Below, piece by piece: positions 1 to 13,214 of a stretch of DNA of 64,000 nucleotides. The notes beneath the pieces were generated by a model. That model was given only the letters and a program-made list of their open reading frames with translations, was not told where the DNA came from and made no database searches. The stretch comes from Acanthochlamys bracteata. Its lineage: Eukaryota; Streptophyta; Magnoliopsida; Pandanales; Velloziaceae. Positions within the stretch are counted from its first letter, which is position 1. Each line of letters begins with the position of its first letter. The DNA is taken from assembly GCA_019914995.1 (NCBI GenBank), contig CM034145.1, positions 4,905,262 to 4,969,261 of the forward strand, in the 5' to 3' direction. A program made the position numbers and the translations under genes.

Positions 1-204
1 TAAGTTAAGTTATTACAAAACACCCGTACATATTTGGTCGAACTTTCAACTTAAAGCATACATTGCGGGCTAAACATGCAATTTTTCTGTACCTTTTAAA
101 AAAATTTTAAATTTTTTTATGAAATACTAAAAAGAATTTATAAAATAATATGATTTTCTTTTTTGAAATGAAATCTCTGGATAAGCTAAACCAAATTAAG
201 GAGG

Positions 205-430
205 CGTGAGTGGTGTTTATGAAATAATTTTTTTCTAAAATAAAAGTTATTTTTATTTTTTTACTTCAAATAAAATAATAAAAATATATAATAAAAAGAT
301 CTCACTACGTAAAATTTTTTTATATTTTTAAAATTTTTAAATAAATTTTCTAAATAATTATAAAATATATATTAAAAAATATAAAATGAGAAATTGAAAA
401 GAAACGTTTGGAAACGCAATCTCAAACGCT
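205..430. repeat. Tourist-like AT-rich MITE, copy 1
   Basis: Carries the family core (ATAAAAAGATCTCACTACG followed by T-rich and AAATAAATTTTCTAAAT stretches) near 290-350 and ends near AAACGCAATCTCAAACGC. Boundaries are approximate because the left terminus has decayed. Confidence 0.5.
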
Positions 431-650
431 CTCTAAAAGGACGTTTATTTTTTAAACTATTTTTTCAAAACAAAAATAATTTTTTTATTTTAAAATGTAA
501 GTTTTAATTTTTATCTAAAAATATACAAAATCTTACGTAAAATTTTTTTATATTTTTTAGATTTTTAAATAAATTTTATAAAATATTATAAAAAATATGA
601 ATTAAAATATTAAAAAATTATTTTTCTATAATGCTCTGCCTAACAGCTCC
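431..650. repeat. Tourist-like AT-rich MITE, copy 2
   Basis: Directly follows copy 1. It has the same order of motifs: GGACGTTTATTTT at the left, the TCTTACGTAAAATTTTT core near 530, and GCTCTGCCTAACAGC at the right. Two adjacent copies suggest insertion of one beside the other. Confidence 0.45.
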
Positions 651-1189
651 TAAATCAAACATCCCCAAATTAGCTTATGATAAAAAGCTGGAAAGAACAA
701 TTTGGCAGGGTTTTAATTTAACTTGTAACTTTGTAAAAGCTGAATTATATGAGCTTCTTAATTATGTTTTTTATTATAAATGCTGAGTGATAATAGTAAA
801 AGAAATTAGTATTGTTATAACACATCTTTATGCAACTTAAACAATTTTTTAAGACTAATTATTTTTAAAATTCATGGAAGAAAATTTGAAAATATTAACA
901 TTGAACCTATCCCGTTTCATCTTCAAACTCAATCTATATCTACCAACCATTTACTTAATTACTTCTGAAACAAATCCAAATAATTCATACATACAAATAT
1001 AATTCATCATATAATTTCCAATTAATCATATGGTTCTATAGAAACTAATTCTAATAAACAATTAAGATTAAATTTCATTTGATATGTGCAATTACTTCAA
1101 ACCGAGATTTTAACAAAAACAGATCAATCAAAATTAAACTTAAAACAATTCTAAACTTTTTTTTTAAATTAAAGAAAATTTTTCTGTAG

Positions 1190-1936
1190 CTACAACTTGA
1201 GTGTCAAGTCCAGCTTATTCTTCTTCACTTCCTCCGGTCTCCGATCATCCGCAATGTTCCACCGAAACCCACCGTTGATCGGCACCGAAATTTCACCGAA
1301 TCTCGCCACGTGGCCTGTCCCTCTCCAATCACCAGCCATCGCCGGCGATCTATACGGGCATCCCCCATATGATACCTCCGGTCCAGCAACATAAGAAGCA
1401 CCGGCTGCTGTTGGCTTATGAACCATGGCGTGTGCCCGTATACCGAGCGGACCTGACCGGAACGGAAACTGCTCCATGGCGTACTGCTGCGCTTGCACCT
1501 GTGCCGCTGCCCGCTTCGCAAGCGACCGTTCACGCTTGTGGGAATTCTGGTGTCCTCCAAGAGCTTGAGAACTGTAAAACTTTCTCCTGCAGTAGTTGCA
1601 AGAGAAGATCTTCGTCGGTTCTCCGACACTGATCTCCTCCGATCCGGAATTGTCTAGTTTCAAAACAAGATTATTATCTTCTCTTCCGAATGAACCGATA
1701 AGATCGAGTTCCATGGAAGAAGACGGAGAAGAAGAAGAAGAAGCTTCCGAAAACCCAAGAACTAAAACTGGTTCCTGATCTCCATCACTGACGTTTACAT
1801 CTTCTTCTTCGCCTTTTGTCAGAGCTAGGGTTTGCTTCTGGTGACAATGATCAGCTTCTTCATGGTTGACGTTTGGAGAAATGGAACCAGTTGTTGCAGA
1901 ACTAGAAATGGCTTTAGTATTGCTGTAGCTTTCCAT
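1190..1936 (-). CDS. C2H2 zinc-finger transcriptional repressor (ZFP1/3/4/7-like)
   Basis: Single-exon gene of 248 residues. One plant-type zinc finger lies at about residues 113-133 (C113, C116, H129, H133) and carries the plant signature QALGGH, which contacts DNA. A basic stretch (KRERSLAKR) follows. The protein ends with the EAR motif LDLTLKL at 242-248, which in this family recruits TOPLESS-type co-repressors. The N-terminal 100 residues are Ser- and acid-rich and probably disordered. Size and plan match Arabidopsis ZFP1/ZFP3/ZFP4/ZFP7 proteins, nuclear regulators of development and ABA or light responses. The ATG is the first in frame and sits about 50 bases from a TATA box. Which ZFP paralogue it matches cannot be decided by eye. 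Confidence 0.92.
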   Translation of the reverse strand: MESYSNTKAISSSATTGSISPNVNHEEADHCHQKQTLALTKGEEEDVNVSDGDQEPVLVLGFSEASSSSSPSSSMELDLIGSFGREDNNLVLKLDNSGSEEISVGEPTKIFSCNYCRRKFYSSQALGGHQNSHKRERSLAKRAAAQVQAQQYAMEQFPFRSGPLGIRAHAMVHKPTAAGASYVAGPEVSYGGCPYRSPAMAGDWRGTGHVARFGEISVPINGGFRWNIADDRRPEEVKKNKLDLTLKL

Positions 1937-1984
1937 AGTGAGAAATAACTTCTGGAATTTCGAGTTAATTACTAGTAAGGTTGT

Positions 1985-1994
1985 TCTATATAGA
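1985..1994 (-). promoter_or_regulatory. Probable TATA box of the zinc-finger gene
   Basis: On the minus strand TCTATATAGA lies about 50 bases upstream of the ATG at 1936, followed by a short presumptive 5' leader. This is the expected spacing for a plant TATA promoter with a leader of about 20 bases. Inference from position and sequence only. Confidence 0.45.
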
Positions 1995-3304
1995 GAAAAA
2001 AATTTATGGTTAGGGTTTAATGTGAACTCCTGAAAAGAAAATATAGTGAACTTGCTTTAAAATTATGCCAACTATTTTTAATTGTAGAGTTATGTATAAG
2101 TACAGATAATCTACTACTAGTTATTAAACGAGTTATTAATACATAAACTAGATTTATGTCTCATTTGGTTGAAGCGAACTAAATTTTTAATAAATGCATT
2201 CAAAAATTAGATTGAATTTGAAAGTGATTTTAATTATATGTTTGTAATTTAAGTAAGTTTGAAAAGTAAATTTTTAATTAAAAATAGTGAGTTTATAAAT
2301 AAGATTTTGTTTATATATGCTACAAATTTATTTTGTTCAAACTAATTTTCAATATTGAACTAATTTTTAAAATTAGAGTAAACATTAAATTCAAACTAAA
2401 TTCTTTTCAACAAAAAAGTCACAAAATTTAAATCTTAAATTAAAAATTTTACTTTAAAATTTATTTTTAATATAAAACAATAAAAATTTTATTTTTTTAT
2501 TTTTTAGAAACTCACTTTTAAAATTTGAGTTTAACAACAAAGCCCTGAGTGAAGCACGCCTTAATTTAAATTAGTATTATATCTTGACTGGTGGATTTTA
2601 GTCTTATCATGATTTACTGATTTAGATCAATTTATCTAATAATTTCGTTGAAGGTAGTTAATGCTGCAATAAAGAATCGGAAGAAATAGAATAACCCGTT
2701 AATGCACATTAGATTCATTTTATTTATAGTGATCCGTGTGTTCAATATATACCCAATTTAACTTTCAATTGATTCGGTTTTTAAGCAACATTGAAACCCA
2801 GACTGAATTAACTCAAATAATAAATTTCAAATTTTGTATACATGTAAGTTAATAATTGAATTAATAGGTTAAAATATATGAAATTTTTGTAACATGGAAT
2901 TATTTTTTATTGAACCGAGCCAGATCGAACCAAACTGTAACATTAAAAAGCCGGTTCAAATAAATATAATACGGTTGGATTTGGTTTGGTTTACCTAATG
3001 AATATGCACTAATCAGAATAACGGCGTTGTTCAAACTTATTTTCAATAACATCAAAGACACTAATAATGATTTTTTCATACCCAATAAATGCTCTCATGC
3101 AGAAAGAACATTAGTTTGACTAACGCAATTTCTTATGAAAATTTATTCAAATGGACTAAGGTCAATATAACGTAGTTATGAAAGTAGAATATTTAACGTT
3201 GGTCATCACAATATACGCAAACATTAACTTAGCTTATTATGATTCTCTCCAAAATTTCTACTCTAAATCTATTGTCCATTTTGAACATCCATGAATGTCT
3301 AAAG

Positions 3305-3490
3305 AGACGTTTAGGATTACTTATAAAAAAAAATTTTGAATAAAATTTTTTTTAAAAACCAACTTAATTTTTTTGACCTAAAAAAAATTAAAATTACATG
3401 TGTAAAAATTATACGTTATATAATTTTGTGTTTTCTATATTTTAAAAAAGTTCTATAAAGTATTATATAAAAATTATTAAAAAATATAAG
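3305..3490. repeat. Diverged Tourist-like MITE
   Basis: Starts with GACGTTTAGGATTACTTATA and shows a decayed family body ending near AAAAATATAAG. More diverged than the other copies, so the assignment is tentative. Confidence 0.35.
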
Positions 3491-3944
3491 ATTTATTTAG
3501 AATGGTAAGCACTTGGGATGTGTTGGCAAACGTGCCTTTAATCATACTTTTTTTATTTAGATGCACTAAAAATTTTGTCATGCGGTAGAAAAATTACAGC
3601 ATGAATTTGTTTACTTGGTTAGAATTAAAATTTTCAAAAATAATTTTTGCAAAAGTGAATATGAAAAATAAATTTGTAAAAATGTATATACAAAAAAAGG
3701 TCATTTGGAATTAAATTTTTCGTCAAAAAAAGGTCAATTTTAGGATTACTTAGGTGAAATAAGCAAGACTCTATGATAAGAAGTTGGTTACTTTTATAGG
3801 ACAAGTACCTTCTTCTTCTCTCCTTCTATTGAAGTTGTTCTTATCACAATCTCTAATCCGCTCAAACAAACTTTCACTTTCGCTAACACGAACAACTCTT
3901 TTCCATCTTTTCTTCACTCCACTTTATGTAAAAGAAAGTTTGAG

Positions 3945-4197
3945 TGCGTTTGAAATTACTTATAAAATAAAATTTTTTTTAAAATAAAAAATATTTTTAT
4001 TTTTTTAAGAAATGAATTTTATTTTTTTATTTTTAAAAAAATAATAAAAATATGTAATACAAAATTTTATTATCTAAAATTTTTCTACACTTTCTAAATT
4101 TTTAAAAAATTTTTTAAATATTTATAAAATATGTATTAAAAAAATAAAATTAAAAATTAAAAAATTCTGTTGAAAAAATGAAAAACCGAACGCACCC
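3945..4197. repeat. Tourist-like AT-rich MITE with visible inverted ends
   Basis: The left end GTGCGTTTGAAATTAC and the right end CCGAACGCACCC are inverted repeats of each other over the GTGCGTTYG part. The interior has the family's alternating AAAAATATTTTTATTTTT arm and AAAATATGTATTAAAA segment. Confidence 0.6.
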
Positions 4198-4931
4198 TTC
4201 GTTAACTCAAATTGGTTGCAAGTGATAATATGATGCTTTCTCACTTTGTTGTTTGATATTAACTACTACTTGGCTTCATTATTTTTTTCTTGACATAGTT
4301 AAGAGAAAAGAGTCCAGATAATTCTTGTGGGTATATTATTCAATTTGATTTCATGGTTGGTTCCCGAAGATTAGATTGCAATCCCAAAATGTCAACATCT
4401 TTGCCTGCCATGATCAATAGAATCAAGAAAACTTTAGCTTGCATCAGCAGATTTGGGAGATCTTAATTTTGGTTCAACTTGAAGAGTTGAAGTTCTAAAC
4501 GTTTTTGTTGGTTTTCCTCATTATAGAGCAAACACCAACATTTCGAAGCTGACAAATTTTTGTTGGTGGGTACAGGAAAGAGATCCCTCCCTATCCTTAA
4601 AAATGGTAACAGATCAGAAATCTCAACAAAGTACTCAGTTAAATCCGAAATCTTTTGTTCTACTATATTGTAAATTGCGATTAATAGAAACAAAAGCATA
4701 TATTATATTTGCCACTATATTATATTTAAGTGTATGATGACAAGACCTATACCTTAATCCGCAGAACGCCTCATTGGATGAACACTATAATGATATGAAT
4801 ATACATGTACACAGAATTGTCAAGGATTTAGCACATAATACCAAGACAAAAAAGTTATTTCATATGTCAACAACAGTCAGCACTACTGCTGGGTTTCAGT
4901 CAAGGAATTCTTGTATCCTAATCTAAATTTC

Positions 4932-7900
4932 TTATTTTGCTAACCAGTAGATCAAGATAAGAAATGTACATACAGATGCAACAAGGGAAAGAATAATGGT
5001 GTCCATTGATTTTTTCCTTTTTATCGATGAAAGTATATGATTTACCTGCATAATATGGCAAAATAAGGCAAGAATCACATATGCTGCAAAAATCTATAAA
5101 GTTCCTCTCATAGAAAGAATTATGCGAAATTGGTTACCGTTGGAAGACGGCTGCTGACGTTGCTCAGCTTAGTGCCAATACCACCAAAAGTTGAACGCTG
5201 AAAAACTAGTGCTCCTAGTGTAGCTTGTGCTTGGAAAATAACATTATCCATCTGTCACAATCATGTAGCATATGAGATTGCTCATTGTGAAAAGGGAGAT
5301 CACATATATAAGGTTTTGGCAAAACAAACGGAGTCTGACAAGCTCGAAGAATAAATATTGATAATTTGAAGTAGATCACTTCATTACCTGCCCTGAATTT
5401 CTGCTGATAGCTGCCTGCTCATTAAGAAGAGCTAGTTCAGCAGAGCCAGGACCCTCTTCCAAATCCAACCTTGTTTTATCAAATTCTCTAAAGTCCAAAA
5501 GTGAAGCATGTTCTTGCTTGGCTCTAAGGTTCGAACGCAGTCTGAAGAATTCCTGCAGATAATATGCTAATTACTTAATTTCTAATTTACAGGTGATAAT
5601 TACATAAAGCTGCAACAGATAAATAGTTCACCATTATTCTCATGGTCAAGGAGTCAGAATTACCAATTCAACCAGCAGAATCATTTAAATATGGTAATAT
5701 CCACATTAAGAACTAAACAAAACACTGACCAATGTGTATTTAGTTACAACAAAAACAAGGAAAAGGGATTGACCTGAGTAAGATCTTGCAAAATTTCCCT
5801 ATGCCGAGTCAAAGTATGAGAAAGAATTTCCGATCCACCTGAGGAAACCCAAGTCTGCATTTGCAAGTTTACTTGTTGGAGTTGTCTCAGTAGCCTATCT
5901 ATTCCAGATTCCAGGTCACTCTCTGATTCATCAGCCTTAGAGGCGACCATTCTACGATAAGCATTCATTTGCTCATCCAACTGGGCTTCTAGTTTTCTTG
6001 CCTGCATAATTGAAACAAGAATTTATACAGATAGAGTAGCAACTCCATGAAACTGTTCATCTTACAAGGAGGATAGATTTCCTAGCAACTTCTTTTCCAA
6101 GCACAAATGAGAATAAGAAAGCAATGCAAAAGTTCAGCTACTTCTTTGCAAGATCTGATAAGGAACTTCAAAGTCCTAAAACATTGTGTATTCCCTACAA
6201 CTTGCCACTCCTCAACAGAGAAACAGTATACATTCACCTATGGTACAAATCAAGCCTACTTTCTAGCTTGAGTATCTACTATTGCCAAAAAGAGATCCAG
6301 TTTTGCCACCATTGAAAAGTTCGAAGGCATCAGACGATAACTTGCTACATAAGATTTTTTTTTATTTATTTAAAAAAAGCAAAACATTACTCACTACCTA
6401 TGACAACATCCATACCACCTTATTGGTTCCTACAAGAATAATTGAAAATTGACAAATTCACCTAGCGAGTTCTTGGGAAACTTGCAGATGAGCCAATTGA
6501 AAATTGTTAGTTCATGGAAGCTCCCCTTGTTAAGATCAATAGAGGGTGAATAAAGACAACTTATGAGTAACTATTACAAATAACCTATCTACTATTCGCT
6601 TGACTGAAAATATTATTCATGGAGTACGATGACACTAACAAATTCCATGTAACCACTCTATTTAATAGGAAAAGGCTTTAATTGTTATTGGACCTACAAA
6701 TTCCATTTAAATCAGTAAAATATAATCAAAACGTTTGTTTTGAACATCTGTTTAATCCTTTATGGCTTTATGCATATACAACCTCAAGCACTTCAACTGA
6801 TTGTAGTAGAAATGATTGTAGCACCTCTTCACATTTTATTTCAGAAAATGTCAAGTCTAGCCCTTGCATATTGATACTCTTCAAACAAGAGACTCACATA
6901 CTTTAATAAAATCAAACACACACCAATCCCAGCTAGGCTTAACAATAACAGATAATATAGTATGAAAACAGATCAACATGCTAGCTAGTGTCATGCTTTT
7001 TGAAGCAAATGATATTGTCTAATCATATTTCATGAACCAACAACTATAAACCTAGAGCAATTTGTAACCGCCGAAGTAAGATACAATATGTTGGATAAAT
7101 TGCACACTCTTATGGTATATATACAACTTCTCTAGGATTTTGTACCTCATTTGCCTAGTCACAAAAGGAGTTTTCCATAATGTTCACTCAGAGAAAAGGA
7201 ACTTTCTTGAAGTAAGTTACACTCCAAACACGACAACACCCATTGTGTTTCATTTTTGTGTGCAAGAGACTACAATATACTGTGTAAAGGTCTAATGTTC
7301 AATTTTGCATAAGAAAATTGTTCAAACATCCATCATAATTGCTTCATAACGCACTATCACCCTCCTCTTCTTGTGTGTACAGAACTACTTTCCAAATTTA
7401 CCTCTCCCATTATTCCATGATGAGGTACTTTTGAGATAAATTAGACTTGTGATAATATAGCATTGCCTTTTGCATAATTATTTAGAGAAATCACTCAAAA
7501 AAAAATAAAGAATTGCCGCTACCTTGACATAGACACACAATATGATGCCAAACTCGAACTAAACAAATTTTGGTCCAACAACAATAACAACAACTAAACC
7601 TTATCCAATAGGTGTTGATTCGACTATATGAATTCTTTCACACCATCGTGCTCTATTATTATGAATCATTTCATTCATCAAGCCAATAGTAAAAATTATT
7701 TTGTATAACCTTGAGTAAGTCATCTTGGGCACTCTCTACACCTCTAATAAGGGGAGCAAGCCAAGACTTTGGTCCAACTTAAATATTTCAAAACATATAC
7801 TCTCAAGCAACGGGATGGTTGAAGAAATCATATCTATTGAAGATCGATATAAAAGTTTCGGTTTAGCAATATTCATGTAAAACTAAAGATAGAGAAACAG

Positions 7901-8793
7901 AGTGCACAAGAGATTCTGAAGGGTCGAGATGCTAGCTGGTGATGATTGTCGAGTGATGATGCCAGAACAGCAATAGGGAGGAAGAGATGGAAAGCCTAAC
8001 CACATGATTGGGTTTAGGGATTAATATTTATGGAAAAGGAAAGGCTGAAAAAAAATCAATTGTGTTAAATTTTAGTTTTTGGTTTCAGTTCGAGTAGCCA
8101 ATGTCCGTACTGAATTCCAAACCAGATTTTATATATCTGTACAGGTTACAATCCAAAGCAAAGATTTTTAGACAAAGACCGAACAGAATCGAATGATGCA
8201 AGTTTCAATTATTCAGGTGTCAGGTTCGGTTCAGATATTCATGTACACCCAAACAATGCACAGCCCTAGCCACTACATACACGAGTTACTACATTGGCCA
8301 TTTTGCTCTAGATGGAATATATTTCTCTGCCTAGGAAACCAATCCAATCATATCCCCCCAAAACGCACATACATGCTCATCATGACCATACTAAGGTATC
8401 TAGAAGCAGGTATAGCCCCCATCGGAGCCTAATCCAGGTCTCATGCCCTAAGTGCTCAATAGGTGAGAAAGCCATTCGGAATGGCAACCCAAATTTGAGC
8501 CGTACGCAAATGTGGTTCTTCACCATCAATCATAGAGAACAAAGCAAAATCACATGTTCCTAATTCCATTAATCACAAATATCATAACATCACGCTGACT
8601 ACTAATCGATTCGAAGTGCCAAATTGTGCCAAAACCAATTATACAAATCCTAGACAGTAACATTCTCAAATGTCAACGATCCAACAAAAACATTATTATA
8701 TGTTCGTAGATTCAGAATCACATAAACAAGAATTGAATTCAAAAGCAATACCTGTTTTCTGAGAAAATCCCATGAAGAAGCTTGGAGATCCAT
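4932..8793 (-). CDS. GOS11: Golgi SNAP receptor complex member 1 (Qb-SNARE, GOS11 type)
   Basis: Five exons on the minus strand: 8752-8793, 5774-6001, 5388-5552, 5138-5251 and 4932-5045. All introns are phase 0 with GT/AG ends, giving 220 residues. The protein starts MDLQASSWDFLRKQ and continues with a coiled-coil-rich N-terminal region. A SNARE region follows at about 125-190, with a probable zero-layer glutamine at Q163 in VFQRSTFGG. A basic KRKK at 192-195 precedes a C-terminal membrane anchor at about 198-218. Order and wording match Arabidopsis GOS11 (GS28/GOS1 family), a cis-Golgi SNARE acting in intra-Golgi and ER-Golgi fusion. The last exon (VNHILSSIKRKK...) is too short to be obvious as an open frame but fits the family exactly. 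The first intron is unusually long (2.75 kb). Confidence 0.93.
7570..7900. repeat. Possible dispersed repeat in intron 1 of the SNARE gene
   Basis: The stretch AACAACAATAACAACAAC, then AAACCTTATCCAATAGGTG and a phrase like GATTCGACTATATGAAT, resembles a dispersed plant repeat that I recall as being common in eudicots. Recognition is from memory; ends are not defined. Confidence 0.35.
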
Positions 8794-9227
8794 CTCTTTC
8801 TCTCTCTAGAAACACAGAGACAGAGGGACAGAAGAGCAGAGAGATCTGAAGAAGAAGAAAGAAGGTAACAATTTTATTAGCATACGTTTACCGTACACAA
8901 ATAAATGAAATCTTTGTTAATCCAATGGTGAGAAATTTAAAATTAATTCATATATACAAATCTTAAGTTTCTTCCGATTTCTCATGGAACTAACCTATGC
9001 ATGCTTTAGTAGAATTATAAATTATTTATGTCAATTTATGTACTTCGACATATTTTATAAAATTAGTTTAATAAACTTTTTTACATATTCGATAAAATTT
9101 ATTTAAAATTTTAAAATATAAAAAAGTTTACGTTTTAATATCTAATCATTGCTTATTTTTATTAATTTTTTTAAAAATTAATTATTTTCGAACACCCCGA
9201 TCAAACACTTCAACAGCTAATTTTCCT
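8794..9227. other. Leader/promoter of the SNARE gene and short intergenic DNA
   Basis: 8794-8880 reads on the minus strand as a CT/GA-rich leader (repeated TCTTC and TCTCT), typical of plant 5' untranslated regions. No clear TATA box was seen, as is common for housekeeping trafficking genes. 8940-9225 is AT-rich without recognised features. Confidence 0.45.
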
Positions 9228-10005
9228 TCGCTAAACTCTACCACCTTCGAAATAAGCCATCGCCCAGTCGCTCTCTCCAAGTCCTACTCTCACTGCCGGC
9301 GCTCCGATTCTGTTGCATCCTTTAGCTTCCAACTTCGTCAGAATATCCTATTCCCCAAAATGCTAGCTTTCAACCATGAATGTAATCAATAGCTTGTGCT
9401 TGCTTATGTTGCTTTGTGGTGGTACAAAGCTGCATTGAGGCCAGTGCTCGACGTGTCCCAGCTACTGCTGTAGTTGTAACACATAATGTTGATCCAATCA
9501 AGCTAGGTTTGTGTCGATCGAAGCGATCGGGTACTGGTTCTTGTTGGTTAAGAAGAACGACGAAGCGAAGTAAACAGCAGCAGTGAGCAGAGGTCGCTTC
9601 CCCGACTGACGCGTTTCTTTATTGATCTCTACACGCTATTCGTGAAAGAAGTTGGGGATATCTCTTTCTACGTTTCGGGGAACAAGTACCTGAGATCAAG
9701 CACGTTGAGGCAGTACTCTCTCCCGATCATTATCGTTGAACGAATAAAACCCCACGGTTCGAAGGGTTTGCAATTGTATTGCGTTTACCGACGATGGAAG
9801 TAAGTGCTTAGCATGAGGTAAGAAAGAGTGGAGTGAGAAAGTAACGGTCAAAAGCACCGGGTCGTCAGCGGCGCTCACATTAAGTTGGAAGGTGGTTAAG
9901 CTGGGGTTGATGAAGGCGTACAAGATATGTGTGAAATATGAAGTGTCAACGGAGGAGACCGGAAAGGTCGCTGCTCGATCTCCACGACAGATAATAGGAA
10001 TCGCA
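9228..10005 (-). pseudogene. Broken class V (GH18) chitinase copy
   Basis: On the minus strand this parallels the intact chitinase at 14.2-15.4 kb. Matched parts are the segment after the signal peptide (VSSVDTSYFTHILYAFINP-like, near 9940), the INPS..FQLNVSAADDPVL part (9830-9900), the TAAVYFAS region (about 9560-9600), the NHGNWD-equivalent region (about 9430) and the GAPAV segment (about 9300). The signal peptide and start are missing. The whole catalytic DGLDLDYE segment appears deleted or scrambled between about 9620 and 9790, and reading frames change several times. It cannot encode an enzyme. Its inverted orientation relative to the intact copy argues for an inverted local duplication. 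Confidence 0.85.
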
Positions 10006-11744
10006 GCATATAAAATTCAATCTAATATTAAACTATTTAATTTGTATTAATTTTAAAAATTTTGATTAATATAAATATATAAATTAAATTAAGATTGAAC
10101 GAATCTGATACGATTATTAAATAAGTTGATTCAAATCGATCCCAAATTGATTGACCAATCCTAATTGCTATTTTTTTAAGAAATAACTCTTTTCTAATCT
10201 TTTTTACGATATAATAAAATTTTGGCAACAAAAATAAATCAATAATAATAATTTATAAATTATTAATTATATTGTATCTATAATTAATTATTTATATTTA
10301 TATTTTAGTAAAATATTATAAAATAAAAATTATAATATTATTGAAAGTTGTACTATATAGATATATTTTTAATGATAAATTTAGATTTAGTAAAAAAAAA
10401 TTTATTAAAATTTTGAAGTTAGTTATGTTTTTCAAAATTACTTATCGAAAGTATTATAATATATTTATAATTATAAAATTTTAATTGTCACAATATATTT
10501 TCAAAGATAAAAATTTAAAATTTTTTTTATAATATTCGATAAAGATATTAAATAATATACATTTTTGATTTAACACTTATCATATATCTTCACTGAAGTA
10601 TAAGGCATATTTATTCCAATTAATTTTATAATATCACTCAAAATTAAAAATATAAAATTAAAATAATTTTAATTATTAAATAAATTAATCTAATTTTGAC
10701 TTATTTATTAAATAATTAGTTTATAATTAATAATTTTGACCATATAAATTTATATTTTGAAGTTTGAATCGAATAAATTTAATTTAATATTAAATAATTT
10801 GATCTTAAATTGATTCATCAATTTAAATTATTGTTTCTACAGATACGTAAAAGATTTTTTCAAAAAATAAGTTCCGGAAAAAGAAGCAGCAGCAGCGTAA
10901 CAGTTGGACAGTTCATGGCTTACAGGCATTGGTAGCTAGAGTAAATTATGTTCAGAATTTCTAAAACAACGAGACGATTGGGGATGGATGACGAGAGCAC
11001 TGCGATGGAGCATTGAAGATTGTGGTGGAAGCAGAGAAGTGATGGATTTTTTCATGTTTGACTAATCAATGGGTTTTGAATCATGAAAGAGGATACTCGA
11101 TTTCTGACTTGTGTTTTAATGACTAAGAAAAACAGATGGTGGGTGAGAGTTTAGAAGTTCTTTAAATTTTTTTTTTTACTTTAACTTTTTTAAAATATTC
11201 TTTATAATATTTTATAAATTAAAAAAATTCTAACAAGTAAAAATAAATAAATAGGTCGGACCGTGACCCTATTAGCCGGCTCGGGCTTAGTCCGTCCCGG
11301 CGCTGGTCAATGATGGCGGAGATCGAGATGGTGGTCCAATCGATTCTACGGCGCAGACGGATGAATTTGTCGACCCGCTCGTTGAGCATCTTATTCTATT
11401 GAATGGTTAACGTGATTTTAACTTACTTAATATTGATCAAGTTAAAAAAATAATTTTTAATAATAATTATAATATTTTTTATTTATAATAATTTTCAAAA
11501 TTATTTTTAATTTTTATTTTAAAAAATAAATAAATATAATAGTTTAACGGACCATACATCAAATTTTGCATCCGAGCCAGTTGTTCATTTTTACTCATGC
11601 GAGAGTTTTAGATAAAAATTATATAATATCTTTTATTATTTAATTTATTATTTTTTAGATAAAAGAATAAAACTCAACTTTAAAATCTAAAATTATTTTT
11701 TATTTAAATTTTTGTAAAAACACTTTTAAACATAGCCCAATTAA

Positions 11745-11975
11745 TTATTGTTTGCAATTACAAGAATTTGAAGTCTTTTATTGAAAAGAAAATATTTTAA
11801 GAATTTATTAAAAAATAAAAATAAGAATAATAAGATCTCATGATCTAAAATTTTTCTATAATTTTTTAATTTTAAAATTTTTGTATAATTTTTTGAAAAA
11901 AATTTATTAATAAAAGTGAAATAAAAATAAAAAGATAGAAAGAATAAGGAACGATCAAACATCCCTAACATAATT
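11745..11975. repeat. Tourist-like AT-rich MITE
   Basis: Contains the family core variant AAGATCTCATGATCTAAAAT near 11830 and the AAAATTTATTAATAAAAG arm, ending near CGATCAAACATCCC. Left end uncertain. Confidence 0.4.
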
Positions 11976-12949
11976 TCTTTCAACTATCCGGTGAAGAGAA
12001 AGAAAACTCTTTCTTCACATTATTGCCTATAATATTGTATTAAAAGAAAATTGCAAGTTCTTTACAATTCGTGAAAACTTTTTCTAGTACTTCTTTATAA
12101 AAAGGAAAATTAAGAAAATTGTACTCGTCAACCTAACTATGAAATTGTTCTAAAAGTAGAGCTTTCAAACATAGAGATTTATTTTTAGAAACAAATTTGC
12201 CGTTTTTTAAACTAAAAAATAAATATTATATTATACTAGTTTATTACATATTATTTATAAAATTTATAAAAAAAGACTTTAGAAACGAAAATTAAAAGAA
12301 TAGAGAAAATAAATAAGTAAAAAACGCACAGGCAAATATCCTCTAACTTAACTCATTTCAATTGAACACTTTTTTAATTCTTTCCTTCCAACTAATACCA
12401 ATGGTTTAATTCATTTTTTTACAAAATAAAGTTTAATACGAACTAATACAGATAACACTAGTAAATAAGTGTTAACGATCCGCTAACACAAATATTTCCG
12501 GTCCCATCGAGTGACTTCATGGACATTAAATTCGAACTTAACGATTTAATTTATACACAATTATGTTAATTTCGATTTAATCAAGATAAGTATTCATCTT
12601 AATAAATAGCAAATCAAAATATATTATCTAAATGATGAATTATGCGTATAGATTTTTTAAAAACCATAAAAAATTTCTAAAGTCAGCTATTCCATACATG
12701 GTACTGAGTGTGTATTTTAAAATAAAAAATAAAAATAAAATTTTTTTAAAAAATTAAAAATAAAATAGATTAAAAGTAAAATTTAGGTTTTGTATTTTAG
12801 ATTTTTATTAGATGGGTTACTAGTGCTCAGTTTTTGAAAAGTAATTTTTATTTCAATATATATTTGAATCATAAACTGTTTGAAATTTTAATTCTGATAA
12901 AAAAATGTTGGACATTTAACATATGATCTAAACAAAGAGCACATTAAGA

Positions 12950-13190
12950 GCCTGTTTGGCATAGTTTAGAATAAATTGTTTATCAAATTCTTCTCTATTT
13001 CATATTTTTTAATATATATTTTATAATATATAAAAAGTTTATTTAAAAATTTAGAAAGTGTAGAAAAATTCTACGGAATGAGATTTTTTATTGTATATTT
13101 TTATTATTTTTTTGAAAGTAAAAAAAGTCGAGCTCATTTTTAAAAAAAACAAAAATATTCTTCAATTCACTGACATTCAAACAGATCTTT
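12950..13190. repeat. Tourist-like AT-rich MITE, reverse orientation
   Basis: Begins GCCTGTTTGGCATAG and ends CATTCAAACAGATC, an inverted pair. The core is in reverse orientation, with ACGGAATGAGATTTTTTATT near 13075. Confidence 0.6.
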
Positions 13191-13214
13191 GTATTTATTT
13201 ATTTATTTTTCATT

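Larger units (their letters stand above)
1..1189. other. AT-rich intergenic stretch
   Basis: No coding region is visible. It holds two copies of the window's AT-rich foldback element family (listed separately) and otherwise low-complexity A/T runs. The last 100 bases lie just downstream of the zinc-finger stop codon and probably include its 3' untranslated region. Confidence 0.6.
1997..4931. other. AT-rich intergenic DNA with MITE remnants
   Basis: No gene recognised. The stretch at 2150-2540 is a low-complexity AT-rich block bounded by CATTTGGTTG and AACAACAAAGCCC and may be an old transposon. 2760-3000 contains paired GGTTCG/CGAACC-type segments. Two foldback MITEs are listed separately. 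The right end near 4880-4931 should include the 3' untranslated region of the Golgi SNARE gene. Confidence 0.5.

Noticed and set aside
8193..8563. Open frames of about 80 codons in intron 1 of the SNARE gene
   Set aside because: Intronic, no recognised domain, low-complexity flanks.
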